From Mytilus californianus (lineage: Eukaryota > Mollusca > Bivalvia > Mytilida > Mytilidae), in NCBI RefSeq assembly GCF_021869535.1, contig NW_026262690.1, positions 89,883,995 through 89,947,994 of the forward strand: DNA of 64,000 nucleotides, written 5' to 3'. The position numbers were made by a program, and so were the translations under genes. Of the stretch, positions 21,972-34,380 are shown piece by piece. How positions within the stretch are numbered: the first letter of the stretch is position 1; each line of letters starts with the position of its first letter. The notes beneath the pieces were generated by a model. It made no database searches. It worked only from the letters and a program-made list of their open reading frames with translations, and was not told the origin of the DNA.

Positions 21972-24080
21972 TATTAGTGCAGTTCATACGGAATATCTTT
22001 CAACAAGGTCTTGGTATCTCCCCGTGATTTTTGAGAAAAAGGAAGAAACGGTCTTTGACACAACCCTGGTTGATCAACCTTCTGCTGTTGAATTCCGAAT
22101 GAGTTGGGAAATTTATATTCCATATTCAGGGGAATTTGGTATATTGCTACTACAGTGGTTGAAATTAAAATCGTCTCGTTTGTCATAGAATCTGGTACTG
22201 AGATGGCCGTTAATGTTAAATTCCAGGTATAACTCTAAAAATGAGACGGAGGAAGCCGTGTCTGTTGTTTCTTTAATGGCTAGTTCTGAAAGATATATTA
22301 ATGGAACCCAATCAGAAAAGTTTGGATTGTTAATGGTAAGAACATCATCAATATATCTTAATGTAAAAATTGAATGATCTGGCTTCTTTGATCTTCTTGT
22401 TTATGACAAGTGTCTGAAGGGACTACGACTCATATGAAAATAAGACGAGGTCGGCAAGGAGAGGTGCACATTTCGTTCCCATAGGAATAAAATTGAGAAT
22501 GGAAATGGGGAATGTGTCGAAGAGACAACAACCCGACCACAGAGCAGACAACATCCGAAGGCCACCAATGGGTCTTCAATGCAGCGAGAAACTCCCGCAT
22601 AAAATGCCGACAATTTATTGAAAAAGTCTACCTCCAAATTCAACAAATATGTTTCCAATAAGACACGCCAACATACTGATCACTTGTTCCTCTGTGTAGC
22701 ATGTTTTATCTTAATTTTTGTTCACTATTAACAAAATATGCCCTATGGTATCCCAAAGTAATCAATTTATAGCATATGCTACCATTTTTATATAGAAAAG
22801 CATTGTGGATAATTTCTTTTAGATGATTTTTTAATTTCATATGGGGAATGGTGGTATACAGCGTTGAAAAATCAAAAGTTTTGATAGAGTTAATTTCAAA
22901 GAAAGATCGAGAATTAAGAATAACCACAAGTTCTTTTGAGTTTTTTAGAATCCACATATGGCCAATACCACTACGCGAGTAAACAGTTTCACAGTATTTC
23001 TAAAGACCCTCTTTCACTGCGGACAGAATTTTTGTGGACAATGGACAATTCCTTTGTAGAACATGCAGATGAGCCGGTAATGTACCGTTGTTTGTACGGA
23101 ATGTTGTGAAGCTTAGGTATCCAATACAAACAAGGTAAGTCCTCAGATTTGCTGTTCAATGTAATGTTCATTGAAGCCACGAAGGACTTATGATTCGCCA
23201 GAATCTCATCCTTGTCAAATGATATGTTTTTTTATGTTGAATTACCTGAGTGCTCATTTATTCCTAATTCTTTTACAAGACACTCGTAGTAGTACGATTT
23301 ACATACAAAGACAAGATTATTTGAAGCTTTGTCCGCAGGAGCAACAACATATTTATCGTGAATAGATGATAGACATTTCACAGCTTCTTTGTCTCTGAAA
23401 ACGGACGTTGGTCGATCATTCACATAGTTTTTTGACTTATGAATTCGACGTTTTATCAGAGACCTGATTGTTTTGACCCATTCTGACAAAGTGTCCAGTT
23501 CAACTTCTTTTCGTTTATCCCATCTCTGGCGTAGTCATCAATGGAATCCATAATTATTTTGAAGTCATGGTTCCAATTGATGTGACGGGGTTCTCTGAAC
23601 TTAGGACCATGCGATATCACCTTTCGGAGATGTTTATGTTGAATTATGTTAATCCCCAGTGATGGCCATGGCCAAAGGGGCTGTAAGTATTAGCAGAGTG
23701 GAAACAGTGACATGTCAGAGGGTTTTTTTTTTAGGTATTCTATTAAATTAAGGTCCTGCAATTTTGCCCATAGTTAAATACTTTAGGTACAATGGTTTTG
23801 ATGTAACTGTAGGATGCAATAGTAACATACTGATTTTGAAAATAAAGTGGAATTTTATATTTTACCTCTTTGTGATGAAGAACGTTGCTGATGTTGATTG
23901 AATCAATTCCTTTATTAGAAAACTAAACTAGAAGAAATTTCCTCTTTTCATCATATAAAGGTTCCGATCTTAGTGGTTTAAAAAGTCGGAAAAGAGCTAC
24001 AATTATACTGACCAGTCTGTATATTAGAGAAAATGTATTTATGCATCCCTTGTCAAGTGCATAATCTCTCAGACATTTTA
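21972..24080 (-). pseudogene. Decayed reverse transcriptase (Penelope-like type)
   Basis: Minus-strand fragments in several frames give, in order: an N-terminal region (HHKEVKYKIPLYFQNQY near 23870), LRKVISHGPKFREP near 23600, LSEWVKTIRSLIKRR and VVAPADKASNNLVF (23300-23490), YWIPKLHNIPYKQRYITGSS (about 23100), FDFSTLYTTIPHMKLKNHLK (about 22870), MGTKCAPLLADL (about 22470), the catalytic RYIDDVLTINNP (about 22340), and FYDKRDDFNF (about 22170). At least one frameshift near 23525, in-frame stops near 22610, 22430 and 22110, and an insertion of a family N fragment break the gene. It is a dead copy; no endonuclease domain is seen. Confidence 0.8.
22495..22603 (-). repeat. Truncated family N copy inside the RT pseudogene
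   Basis: On the minus strand the sequence TTTCTCGCTGCATTGAAGAC through CATTCTCAATTTTA is the terminal third of family N. It interrupts the RT exactly where the conserved GIPMGT motif would be encoded: IVGI lies before it and MGTKCAP after it. Confidence 0.75.
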
Positions 24081-24972
24081 GAAAATTAAAAGGCAGTGAA
24101 AAAAGAATAGTTCTAATGGAATGGAACCCTAGCGGATGATGAAGATGTGAAAGAAGGTCACCAAAGCTCCCAGAGGACGATCAAGATTTGGAAGACATTT
24201 TACATTGGGCCGATGGTAAAGTTTTTGCCCATGACTACGCTGGTGTCTTAAAATAGTTTTTTAATAAGCTCATTACATTTACACCACTGCAATCTTGACT
24301 TTACAAATTTCCTACTCCTTTGATGTTATCATTGCAACCATATGGCATTGCACTACTTAGTTCCCTTATCCAGAAGTTTTCTCTATCTTTTTGGAAAGGA
24401 GTACTCAGTATAGTGCTATTAGTGTGATGATGCGTACTTTCATAGATAAAGAAGGATCATGGTCCGGTTGTTAAAATGTTTCATTTTTTTCATGTTTGCC
24501 TTTTATCTTGAAAACAATAATAGATAGAGAGAAACTTTAAGTTGCAAAAATGATCAGCAAGACAAGATCTACGAATAAGTATGCATTCTCGAAATCATGA
24601 TACGACTCGTAAATGATGTCAAGTATGGTACTGGTTAGATATAACATTACAGCTTTGCATACGGAGTATTTACCTTTTAGTTTTTACCATTTCCAGAACT
24701 TGTCATGCCTACTATCCTGTCCTCCCGTCCTGCGAGCATTACGAAGGACAGAACTAATAAAACGGAAAATGTTGACCCTTCCGAAACACCTGGGTTTGCC
24801 TCTACTTTTGTTTTATAAAGTGTTTATATAACTATGACATGGTTTTTATTTTTTTGCGTTGTACGTATTTTATTTTTAATTGTTGTTATGTTTTACCAAT
24901 TATGCTCTAAACAAGCTTTTGATCACGCGTGTTTCTTTTAAAACGTTCACATTAGGTCAAGAGTAAGGGGAA
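24081..24972. other. No gene seen
   Basis: Sequence upstream of the RT pseudogene with short frames only (for example 24613-24831). No motif was recognised. Confidence 0.4.
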
Positions 24973-25236
24973 TATACATGTAAAATTGAGAACGGAAATG
25001 GGGAATATGTCAAAGAGACAACAACCCGACCAAAGAGCAGAAAACAGCCGAAGGCCACCAATGGGTCTTCGAACACAGCGAGAAAATCCCACACCCGGAG
25101 GCGGGCTTCAGCTGGCCCCTCAATAAAAAGGTGTACTAATTCAGTGAAAAAGGACGTCATTCTAAAATTCAAAACATATAAATGAACTAAAATTTAAAAA
25201 AAACATACAAGCGCAAAAATGCGGCGGGGTTAAACA
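24973..25236 (-). repeat. Dispersed repeat family N, inverted
   Basis: It reads TAAAATTGAGAACGGAAATG through CCAATGGGTCTTCGAACACA and GGAGGCGGGCTTCAGC to GCGGCGGGGTTAAAC, the reverse complement of the copy at 20228. Both ends of the family are present, so it is near full length. Confidence 0.75.
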
Positions 25237-25599
25237 TGTTTTGTGAGATCTCAATGATGTACATGAATTTGGTGATGTTTGACGGATTGAAAAGAGAACG
25301 TAACCTTAAACCTTAAGAAAGACTTAAGGTTACCCATAGTTGTTAAGTTCTATGTAATTTGTTCTCTATTGGAGAGTTGTCTCATGGGTAATCATCATAT
25401 TATTATTTATTTTCTTTTATTATCAACGCATTTGACAGAGGTGATACGGCGGATTTCATCAGTGGAGCAGGAACCGCGGATCTGTCCGAAGCAATTGAGT
25501 CAATCCCCGGTTTTTTGGAGGCGTTCATATTGCTCAATCGGTAGTTTTCTGTATAACATTTTTTTGCTATTTGTATTTTTGTCATACATGTGGGTAAAT

Positions 25600-25830
25600 C
25601 CAAAAAAAAACAAAAAAACGCCTCGCACGCATGTAATCTATAACGTTGTTTTCATTTTTCGATGCCTCTGCTGGTGGAAATGTCATTAAGCTCTTCAACT
25701 GTTTCGGTTCTTACACATTCATGGCTTTCAAATATTTGGCTTTGAGCTTTACGGGTGAAGGTAAAGCCAGAAAAACGCTTTAGACGCATGAAATTTACAA
25801 CGTGTTTTCATTTTTTTAACGGGAAGGGAT
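25600..25830 (-). repeat. Diverged repeat family C fragments
   Basis: GCACGCATGTAATC, GATGCCTCTGCTGGTGG, TATTTGGCTTTGAGC and AGACGCATGAAATTTACAAC recall blocks of family C at 2352-2768 and 59455-59600. The 106-codon frame 25369-25689 overlaps the repeat and is not supported. Confidence 0.45.
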
Positions 25831-28800
25831 TTGAACGATTTATAAAATATATAAGAATTTCTTATATGATGGGGCTTACTAGCGATTTAAGACAAAAACA
25901 GAATATATGGTTTGAAGGTAGACACTAATATATCCTACAAAAAATAATGAATGACTTAGGTGTCAAAGGTCAGAGGTTTTATTCAGTGGTACACGACACA
26001 TCGTTTTATGGTAATTCTCCTTCATACCAAATATAGTTTACGAAAGTAAAAGCTTTTGGCACTTTTTGGAGAACCAGAAGAGCCAGGAGGAGAAGAAAAA
26101 TTACTACTTAACATAATGTCTATCCGTTTCAAAAATGAGAACATTATCACAGATTTGATACGACAAGAATTTATACAATATTTATTTATTTTTCAATAAT
26201 ACATTCAAGTTTCTTCACTTTCTTTAGGTATAACTAGTGGTTTCCACTACAAATATTATCCTTTCCTAATGAGTATTCTGTTGTATTTGTTAAAAACTTC
26301 TGTATTTTTCAGTGCGCTTATGAATGTCCTTCATCATCAGCATAAAATGGCCTCTTTTTGCCTATTTGCTGCGACATTTTGCCATCAAATTCCTATGATT
26401 CCAAATTTAATTTTCCCTTTTGCGGTGGTTTTTTTGTAACAACTACATCACATGGAAAGATTACAACTGGTAGATAATTCCGTTGTTTCCTTTGTTCAAC
26501 ATAACGAAGCTTTAACACATCAGTTAGTTCTTGATGAGTTTACTGTAAAACAATTAATCATCAATCATCTTGATTTTAGTATAATGTAAATAATGGCTCA
26601 TGATTAGAAATGTTCCTTTGAAAACAGTTTTACTTTAAAATATCACCTTGTTGGTCGTGTTGTAGCAATTAAAAACAAAATATGTTACCTGAAAACAAAT
26701 TTGTTTTGAAAAGGACCAATGTTTCTTTAGTATGCAGATATGAGTACCGATGAAAATTATTGTGTCTTTACATATCTTTTTTAATTATAAAACACTTAAA
26801 AGTAAAGCTACACGCACTTATGGCTAAGATTTTCCAGAATAAAAATTGTGAAACCATAGTCGAAAGTGTGTTGACTCAAAAACAGAAGCTTTCTGGATCC
26901 ATGCACTAGAAAAAAAGTCTTTAAATCTTCAAAATAGAATCAAAGTCTTAAAAGCATTAGCTGAGATGCAATTTGTATGGATTTGTAGAAAAAAAGGATG
27001 GTTTTTGTATAGGGGACTATTTTGTTTTTAGTTTTGGTGACGAAGATTGATTTTTGTATCGGGGACTAATTAGTTTTTAGTTTTAGTGGTGAAAATTGTA
27101 AAGTCTGCTGAAAATTAATGTCAAGGGATGAAAAACCAAAACAATTGCCCATATCTAATTGACTTGAACTTTTTCAACGTGACCACTAGAAAGGGATATT
27201 TTTCTCGCTAGGCACATCATCCACCAATGATTTAAAGAAAGGCTCAACAATTATTGTCTAGAGTAATATTTTTATTTCAAGAAAAAACAATATAAATATT
27301 AAAGCCGATAAAAAACAATGTTCAAAATTAATACGATGCCAAAACGACATCCTTTAAGAATAAGTTTATTCGAAGGACCAAGAAGACAACCACACCTTTC
27401 AGTCGATATCTGGGCCTCATCTCCAAAGAAAACTGTAATTGTATAATTTTGTTTCTTATATCTTGTACTGCTGATCGTTTACAGTTTCTGTTTAATATTA
27501 CAGATTTAAAAATGATAAGAAAACTTGCAGATTTACGTGCAATAACTTCTATTATGGGTTAATTAATGAATTAAATCATATTGACTTGTGTGTAGATCTT
27601 GTTTTGTTGATCAGTTTTCCTGCATGCAGCAATTGTCCTTTTGTAGATTTCAAGATAATTGGCAAACATACTTCAAATGTAAAAATCATAATTTATGATA
27701 AAGATTCGTTTGACAACGGTTGGTTGGCAGATCTCAACATTCTCTCAGAACTTCTTTTTCTAGTAAGGCAACAGTGGTTTACCGATGTACAAATCGTGTA
27801 AATCGATTAAGAAGAGGCATATTAAGGTAACAAACAAAATAGTAGGTATCACATGAACTCCAAAAGGAGTGATACCGTTTTACAGATACCAATCGATTAT
27901 TTCCATTTTACTCCTGTTTTCGTTTTCAGCTATGGAGGACATGTTCGTTGGCGGACGGGATCTTCGGACATATTTTAATAAACTAAATACCCTAGGGTTG
28001 ATGCATGGTAGCCATGTTTGGTTTCAATTGACCAAGAAGTTTCAGGGGAAAAGAATTTTTAAAAATATTTTCCATTCTTTTCAGGTCCTTTTATTCATAT
28101 AGTTCCTGAAGTATTTCAGTATGATAAATTCTTGGTTTTCGTTTCGTTTGTGATTGAGAGTTCATGATGACGTGAAATCCAGAAAATATTGGTAACCTTT
28201 AAAATCATCGATTATTGGTTTTGTTAACAGTTAGAAAACAATTTCAATTTCAATTATAATTTAACATTTTTGATTAACGCTTGGAAATATACAGCAAAAT
28301 GTGGTATTCGCTAAATTACTAGGTGGTGGCAGTTGGGGAGGTTAGATGTCGATTCATGATTTCTTTTCTGTCTTATATCTGTTTCAAAATTTCGGGAATT
28401 GCTGAATCCATTTCCTAAACGAAAAAAGCCACAATATGTTTTTTGTTCTTGTGACTTTTATTAGCTTATTTTCTCAAAGATTTGAAACTGTTACGCTATA
28501 TGGTAAAGAATCTACAATCCAACTTATTTGAACATTCTTCACCATTCCACAACAAACAAATTTCATCGAAAATGAGTCTAGAAATCTTCAATCAAGAGTA
28601 AAGTTCTGTTGACGATCATTTTAAAAAAATGTGTCATTAAATGTGTATGAAATATTATTTCAAATGTGTTAAATATTGTTTTTTTCCTTTAATCTAATAA
28701 TAATAATATCGCATCCACTCTATTAAATCCGATAATTAGATAATAAGCATTCTGAATTGATACGATTGCAATTTGATGATATTAATTGAAAGTGATCAAA

Positions 28801-30871
28801 GCTTACAGTCATATGAAACTTTAAATGAAAAAAAAAATGAATATGTTTTAAATACTTGAATGGCTAAGTTTTAATATAAAACAAGTGAACATGAACTTGT
28901 TTGTAAAAGAAAATCCTTCATATTGTCAAAATTTCATATCTGTACTGCTATTGAATTATTGTCTTCCCGTACTCTAATTTGCCCATATTTTTCCGTATGC
29001 AGTGACCTTAATAACTAGAGCCCTCGTTTGAAATTCGGTCACCGCAGAGCGCAAGCGCGAGGTGAAAACCGTGATGAAAGAATTTAAACAAACGTGCACT
29101 GGAAGGTAAATATTAATAATTGATTCTTAAACAACAAATAAAATACGCTAAATCATTAGACAACTGTTAAGGAAAAGGTTCAACTAACAGATATACAGGA
29201 ACGCATGAAAAATATAAACAAATTTATCATTGGTCTATCAGTTCACTTATTTTTCACGTGCTTCACGTGCTATGATGTGATTATTTATCAATGTCACGAT
29301 CTGGTAAAAACTCAGCAACAAACTCAGAAGTTAATTAGCTTTCGATCAACAATCACTGAATGAAAATATCATTTGTGGATAGTATTTTATAGATTCGTAA
29401 TAAATGTTAAAAAAACGTGCATGCAGGACTTAGTGTAGTATAAATGCTTGTATTAGTTCAATAATTTCGATAACATTATAATTACAAGAAACTCGTTTCA
29501 TAATTATAGCATTAGTGAGTTTGACTGGTTCACATTATAAGGCCTGAGCTATAATTTTAATCTTCCTCTGTTACTTCGATAAATGACTTTTCTTAGTAAG
29601 TTTCGATAACCAACCTGTTTATGATCAAACATATAATGCTGTTTTCATGGAAAAATGGTCTTTGTATATCAATTTGCAGTAGATGAATTTGTTTTTACTT
29701 ATTGATATTTTAGACTGATAAAATATGGCCTATGTTTAGTTGAAATTTGGGTATAGCAAATCTACGAGTACTATGTTTACCAGCACAAACAAACAAATGG
29801 AACAAATGGTAATATAACAATATCTTTGTTATGGAATATTTATGCAAACAATTGTGTGCGAGTCTTTTTGTATAAAATTGACCTGATTAGTATTGGCTGA
29901 TGATGTCCGTTCTGGTTTTTGATCTTAGAAACGATTTGAATATTTTGTTTCCTGAACTTTTTACTTCAAGCTTACTTGATAGAGGTCATTCGAGCAACAA
30001 GTATCGTGTGTTTTGATTTCGGTATAACACGTATATATAGAAAGAAGAAATTTTGTTCGAAATTATTGATGTAAAGTAGTAAATTATTTTCAGCTGTTTC
30101 GAGTTCATGAATACAGCTACATATTTTCTCTAAATTATTTCATAATAATCAATATATTGGTATAAATGACTCTTTGAAGAAAACAAAAATATTTGGAGCA
30201 GCAAACAAAAAATGTCTTTCTGGCCAGTATATTCTAGTACCGAATAAAACAGAAAATTTTTGGGAGTGAGCGTTTAACGCAAAGTATATGTTATTGGGCT
30301 GTATTTAAGTTAAACAAAATAGAATTAAGAACTAGAGCATGTTGAATTGTTTCTGGGTGATGTATGTAGCGTTTTTACTTTCAGAGATACAATCATGAAA
30401 AATTGATGAATTCATGCAAATAATTATTCCACTGTATGAAAATATAACAATTCATTGATTGAGACTACTTCACATGAAATCGAACAAAAACATCAAACTC
30501 CCATCTAATTATCGGTGGCGTGGGGGGTTATCCCTACAATTTTCATAGCATTAAAACAAAAATATTCAGTTATAAAAGATCATTTTTAAGCAAACTTCTG
30601 TTGTCGAAATTATGACAAATCCCAATTCAAAGTGAAAACAAATTTTATGGCACATTTAATTACATTAAATTCATTCATAGCACAATGGCATGATGATTTA
30701 CTTGATTTTCACCTCAAAAAGTATAACTGCTACATATTCTATTTAAATTTAATTTTTTGATATGACCGTTTCTGCTAAGATAGTGATCATATTATTTACC
30801 TATTGGATTGAACTTTAATAACAACTTGCTTCTTACTATGGTTGTAATAGTCATAATTACGACTATAACTA
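25831..30871. other. Single-copy AT-rich spacer, no gene supported
   Basis: Five kilobases with only short frames. The frames at 27586-27801 and 27869-28102 have ordinary lengths for chance, no signal sequence and no recognised motif. Small exons of an unseen gene cannot be excluded by reading alone. Confidence 0.4.
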
Positions 30872-31180
30872 TAAAAAAGAAAGACGTGGTATGACTGCCA
30901 ATGAGACAACTGTTCACCAGAGACCAAATGACATAGTCAATAACTAATGGTCACCGTAGGGCCCTCAACAATGAGAAAAACCCTTACCGTATAGTCAGCT
31001 ATGAAAGGCCCCGAAATGACAAATGTAAAATGACCCAAACGAGAAAGCTAACGGCCTGATTTATATACAAAAAATAATGAACGAAAAACAAATATGATAT
31101 ACAGCAACAAACGACAACCACTGAATAACAGGCTCCTGACTTGGGACAGGAACATACAGAATGTGGAGGGGTTAAACTAG
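30872..31180 (+). repeat. Diverged repeat family G copy
   Basis: AAGACGTGGTATGACTGCC, AATGAGACAACTGTTCACC, GAAAGGCCCCGAAATGAC, AAACGACAACCACTGAATAA and GGCTCCTGACTTGGGACAGG keep the order of family G, then end GGGGTTAAACTAG. Its end shares the head motif of family N in reverse orientation. Confidence 0.7.
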
Positions 31181-32435
31181 TTTGTTGGCTCCAAATCCTC
31201 TCCTAACCTGATGGATAGTTTTGATGGCAATTCTCGGTTCCTCATGGTCGTATTCGTATTCGGAATGATTAATATATCCATTTAAATAACCTGTTGCTGC
31301 TGGATAATTCGATATTTCAGGGTAAAATCCAACTCCCTTTTCCAAAAGAAAAAGTATATACTAGTATATGTATTCTTTATTCTCAAGATTCATTTTTTGG
31401 TATTTACTATCGGAAGACTTTTAAAACTGTTTTTTGCAATATTCGTGAAATCAAGAGGATGATAATAATAAAATGTCAACCGCTTATATCATTAAGATTG
31501 AATTGAGGTTAAAAAATTCTATGTAGTGTATCTTTATTTTTTACTATTGTTTGGGTTAAAAGGCAAGTTTGATCTTTAACGTTTCAATTCCCTAAATCAA
31601 ACCTGAGTAAGCTACTAAGAAAAACTTGATGATCCAAGGAGCCTGTATGACTCGCCTGGCATTTTTGCATAAAACTGATTCAACGCATTTGTGATGAATG
31701 AAAACTACGTGAGCCAAAGTCTGATGATTTTTGCTAGACAAGGTTTCTGTCTATCCATTATGTTTTTGAAGATAATATGCAAAAACGAAAAAAATATGGG
31801 AACAAATTTAGGGGCAACAGCTGCTGTATAATTCAATGGAAGATTTCAAGCATTTGGCTTTTTTTGTAGATTTTATGTTGCTGATAATTTTTCTGTTGAT
31901 AGATAACCAAAAACAAAAAAGTTGGTAAACAAAAGTCATTGAAGGACAATAACCCCTATGAGAAGTAGACAGATAGTTTTGGTCATTGTCGAAGAAAAAA
32001 GATTCACTAGTTTCCCTCTTTTTGTTTTGAATCTTGTTATTTTTTCAAGTTCTATTATTTATAGTGTAAATATTTGGATGTGATAGAAAATAGCGTCGAG
32101 TCTTTTTTACACAATCATTCTCTGTAAATAATTCTCATAACGAGTAAATATGAGTAAAATAAAAATAACAAGACAGTTCGTTTTGTTATATTCATGACAA
32201 GAATATGTGATGATACTACTAACGGTTGTTGAAATCTACCGGTATTTGAATACGTCAGAGGGTTAGTAATATACATGTTTGATGAGTTAATACTTAACAT
32301 ATTTCAATAATTTTGCGTATTACAATACAATAAAAATGTTTTTTTTTTAAATTGAAACGTTGCTGTTGAAGACTTTATTGTTATTTGTTATCAAATTGCA
32401 CTTTATATGACAGTTTCCTTAATTTTGTATTCACG
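31181..32435. other. No gene seen
   Basis: AT-rich spacer. Frames of 60-70 codons only, none with a recognisable feature. Confidence 0.4.
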
Positions 32436-32439
32436 AACA

Positions 32440-32850
32440 TCCGTAAACAGTCTGAAAAAGAGAGTCGAAAGATCCCAAAGGGGCATTCAAACGAATTAAG
32501 TCGAAAATAAACTGACAAGGTCATGGCAAAAAAAGAACAGGACCAAAAAGACAAACAACAGTACACAAAACACTACATAGAAAACTAAAGACTGATCAAC
32601 ACAAACCCAACCAAAAAACGGGGGTGATCTCAGGTGCACCGGAAGGGTAAGCTGATCCTTCTCCAAATGTTGCACCCGTCATGTTAATCAATGTAAGTAC
32701 AAACCCGCTGATTAGTCCGATTCGGTAGGCCACATTCGGGGAAAACAGTACGGAATTGTGGTTACGACAATTGGAACATTATCCGTCGTCATCTGTGAAA
32801 CAGATATTCCATAACGGTCAACAAACTCGTGATAAAATGATTAACACATT
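32440..32850 (+). repeat. Dispersed repeat family H
   Basis: AAACGAATTAAGTCGAAAAT, CAAACAACAGTACACAAAAC, GGGGTGATCTCAGGTGCACC, GGAAGGGTAAGCTGATCC and CATTCCATAACG-like blocks (ATATTCCATAACGGTCAAC) form a unit of about 400 bp that I associate with bivalve repeats. Shorter fragments lie in both gene introns. The 95-codon frame at 32756-33043 overlaps it. Confidence 0.6.
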
Positions 32851-33827
32851 GGAGATAACTCATAGCATTACTTCCGATAGTATTTTTGTTACGAGTTATC
32901 ATAAACATATTTTTTTAAAGATTTTCAAAAGTATAAGTATTTCATTCTTGTGCCATCTTTGTAACATATGTTTATATGCTGGTAGAACCTCAAAATACTA
33001 CACAAATAAGTGTCAGAATTACGTTTTGGGCTTTAATGTTTGATGACATGTACTGAATTGTTTGATAACAAACATTGTAGAGCTAAATTTTGCGCTTGAC
33101 AAATACTTTGTTTCAACTGTCCACCCTAATTCTTTTTCTTCTGACAATGCGCACGGTTGACAAATATATTTTTTTACATTAACTTTGATAAGCTAAATAA
33201 CTCGAGTACATACAGTTTCAATACGATTAGATGACTTTTCTTTAGATAACATATTTACATAGCTATATACACATATGAAAAAACCTTTTAACCAATTTAT
33301 TAAAATGATGCAGGTGTGTGGAAAAATAAAATTTATGGAAAATGAATCTTAAACCCAAATCTTCAGAATGATTTGCGATATATTGGCAAATATACATGTA
33401 AGAATAAAGATAAAAAAAAACCAACCAAACAAAATAGCAACTCTAAAGATTGATTGTGAACTGTATGACCCACCCAAAACAGTTATGATTAAAACCAGCA
33501 ATTAGTTTCACGGTCATTTCTTAATTAAATAGTGACACTTTTTAAATAGAAATATATCTCTATTATTCTAAGGGACTGTTTCAGGTATAATCAATCAAAT
33601 GTGTTACTTAATAAAGAAATTAGTTGCCCTGATATTTTGGGGTGTAATGGACGTAGAAGAAGCATTTGAAATGTATACTAAATACAATAATGAAGTGTTA
33701 ACTGACCAAGAAATCGCAACGTCATTTTAATTTTAATATTATTAAAATTACATTTGCTATTGTATCAGCTGACTTGGGAATTAAAATCTGTCACATTTTG
33801 ACAATAAAAAAGATTTGTTCGTAACGT

Positions 33828-33930
33828 AAAAAGTAAAATAACAAAAATACAGAACTCCAAGGTAAATTCAAAACGAAAAGTCCCTTATCAAATGGCAGAA
33901 TCAAAAGCTCAAATACATCAAATATATTGA
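33828..33930 (+). repeat. Fragment of repeat family X
   Basis: AAAAAGTAAAATAACAAAAA followed by CAGAACTCCAAGG and CAAATGGCAGAATCAAAAGC matches the start of the copy at 57534. Confidence 0.7.
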
Positions 33931-34267
33931 TAGATAAAATATTTTACAACAAGGTATAGGGAAGTGACAAATTCCAAGATCATACTTTCAAAAACAAATC
34001 CTTAAAACTAATTTATCTATTATTTTTTTATAAATTTCCTTCAGAATATTTGAAATAATATAAAAACTAGCATTCTGTTGTTCTTTTTGATAGATAAACA
34101 TTTTCACATAAGTCTAAGCTGAACATAAAATCAAAATTATAACACACGGATGATGTGATTCTAACTGTAGATTGAAAGTCATTTTGAATATGACCACTAT
34201 GTCAAATATATTTAAGGAGAATTCGCCATACCCTTTTCTCAGATAAGCCCAAATTTTATCGAATATG

Positions 34268-34380
34268 AAAATAAGGAGATGTGGTATTAATACCAATGAG
34301 ACAACGATCCACTATGGACCAATTGACGAGGATGTTAACGACTACATGTCATTGGACACCCTTCAACGATCAGCAAAACT
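34268..34380 (+). repeat. Diverged fragment of repeat family G
   Basis: AAGGAGATGTGGTATTAATA and CCAATGAGACAACGATCCAC match the family G start. The body then follows a variant with GGACCAATTGACGAGG. Confidence 0.5.

Noticed and set aside
27586..28102. Two adjacent plus-strand frames of 71 and 77 codons
   Set aside because: Lengths are ordinary for AT-rich DNA read in six frames, and neither has a motif, signal peptide or consistent splice sites.
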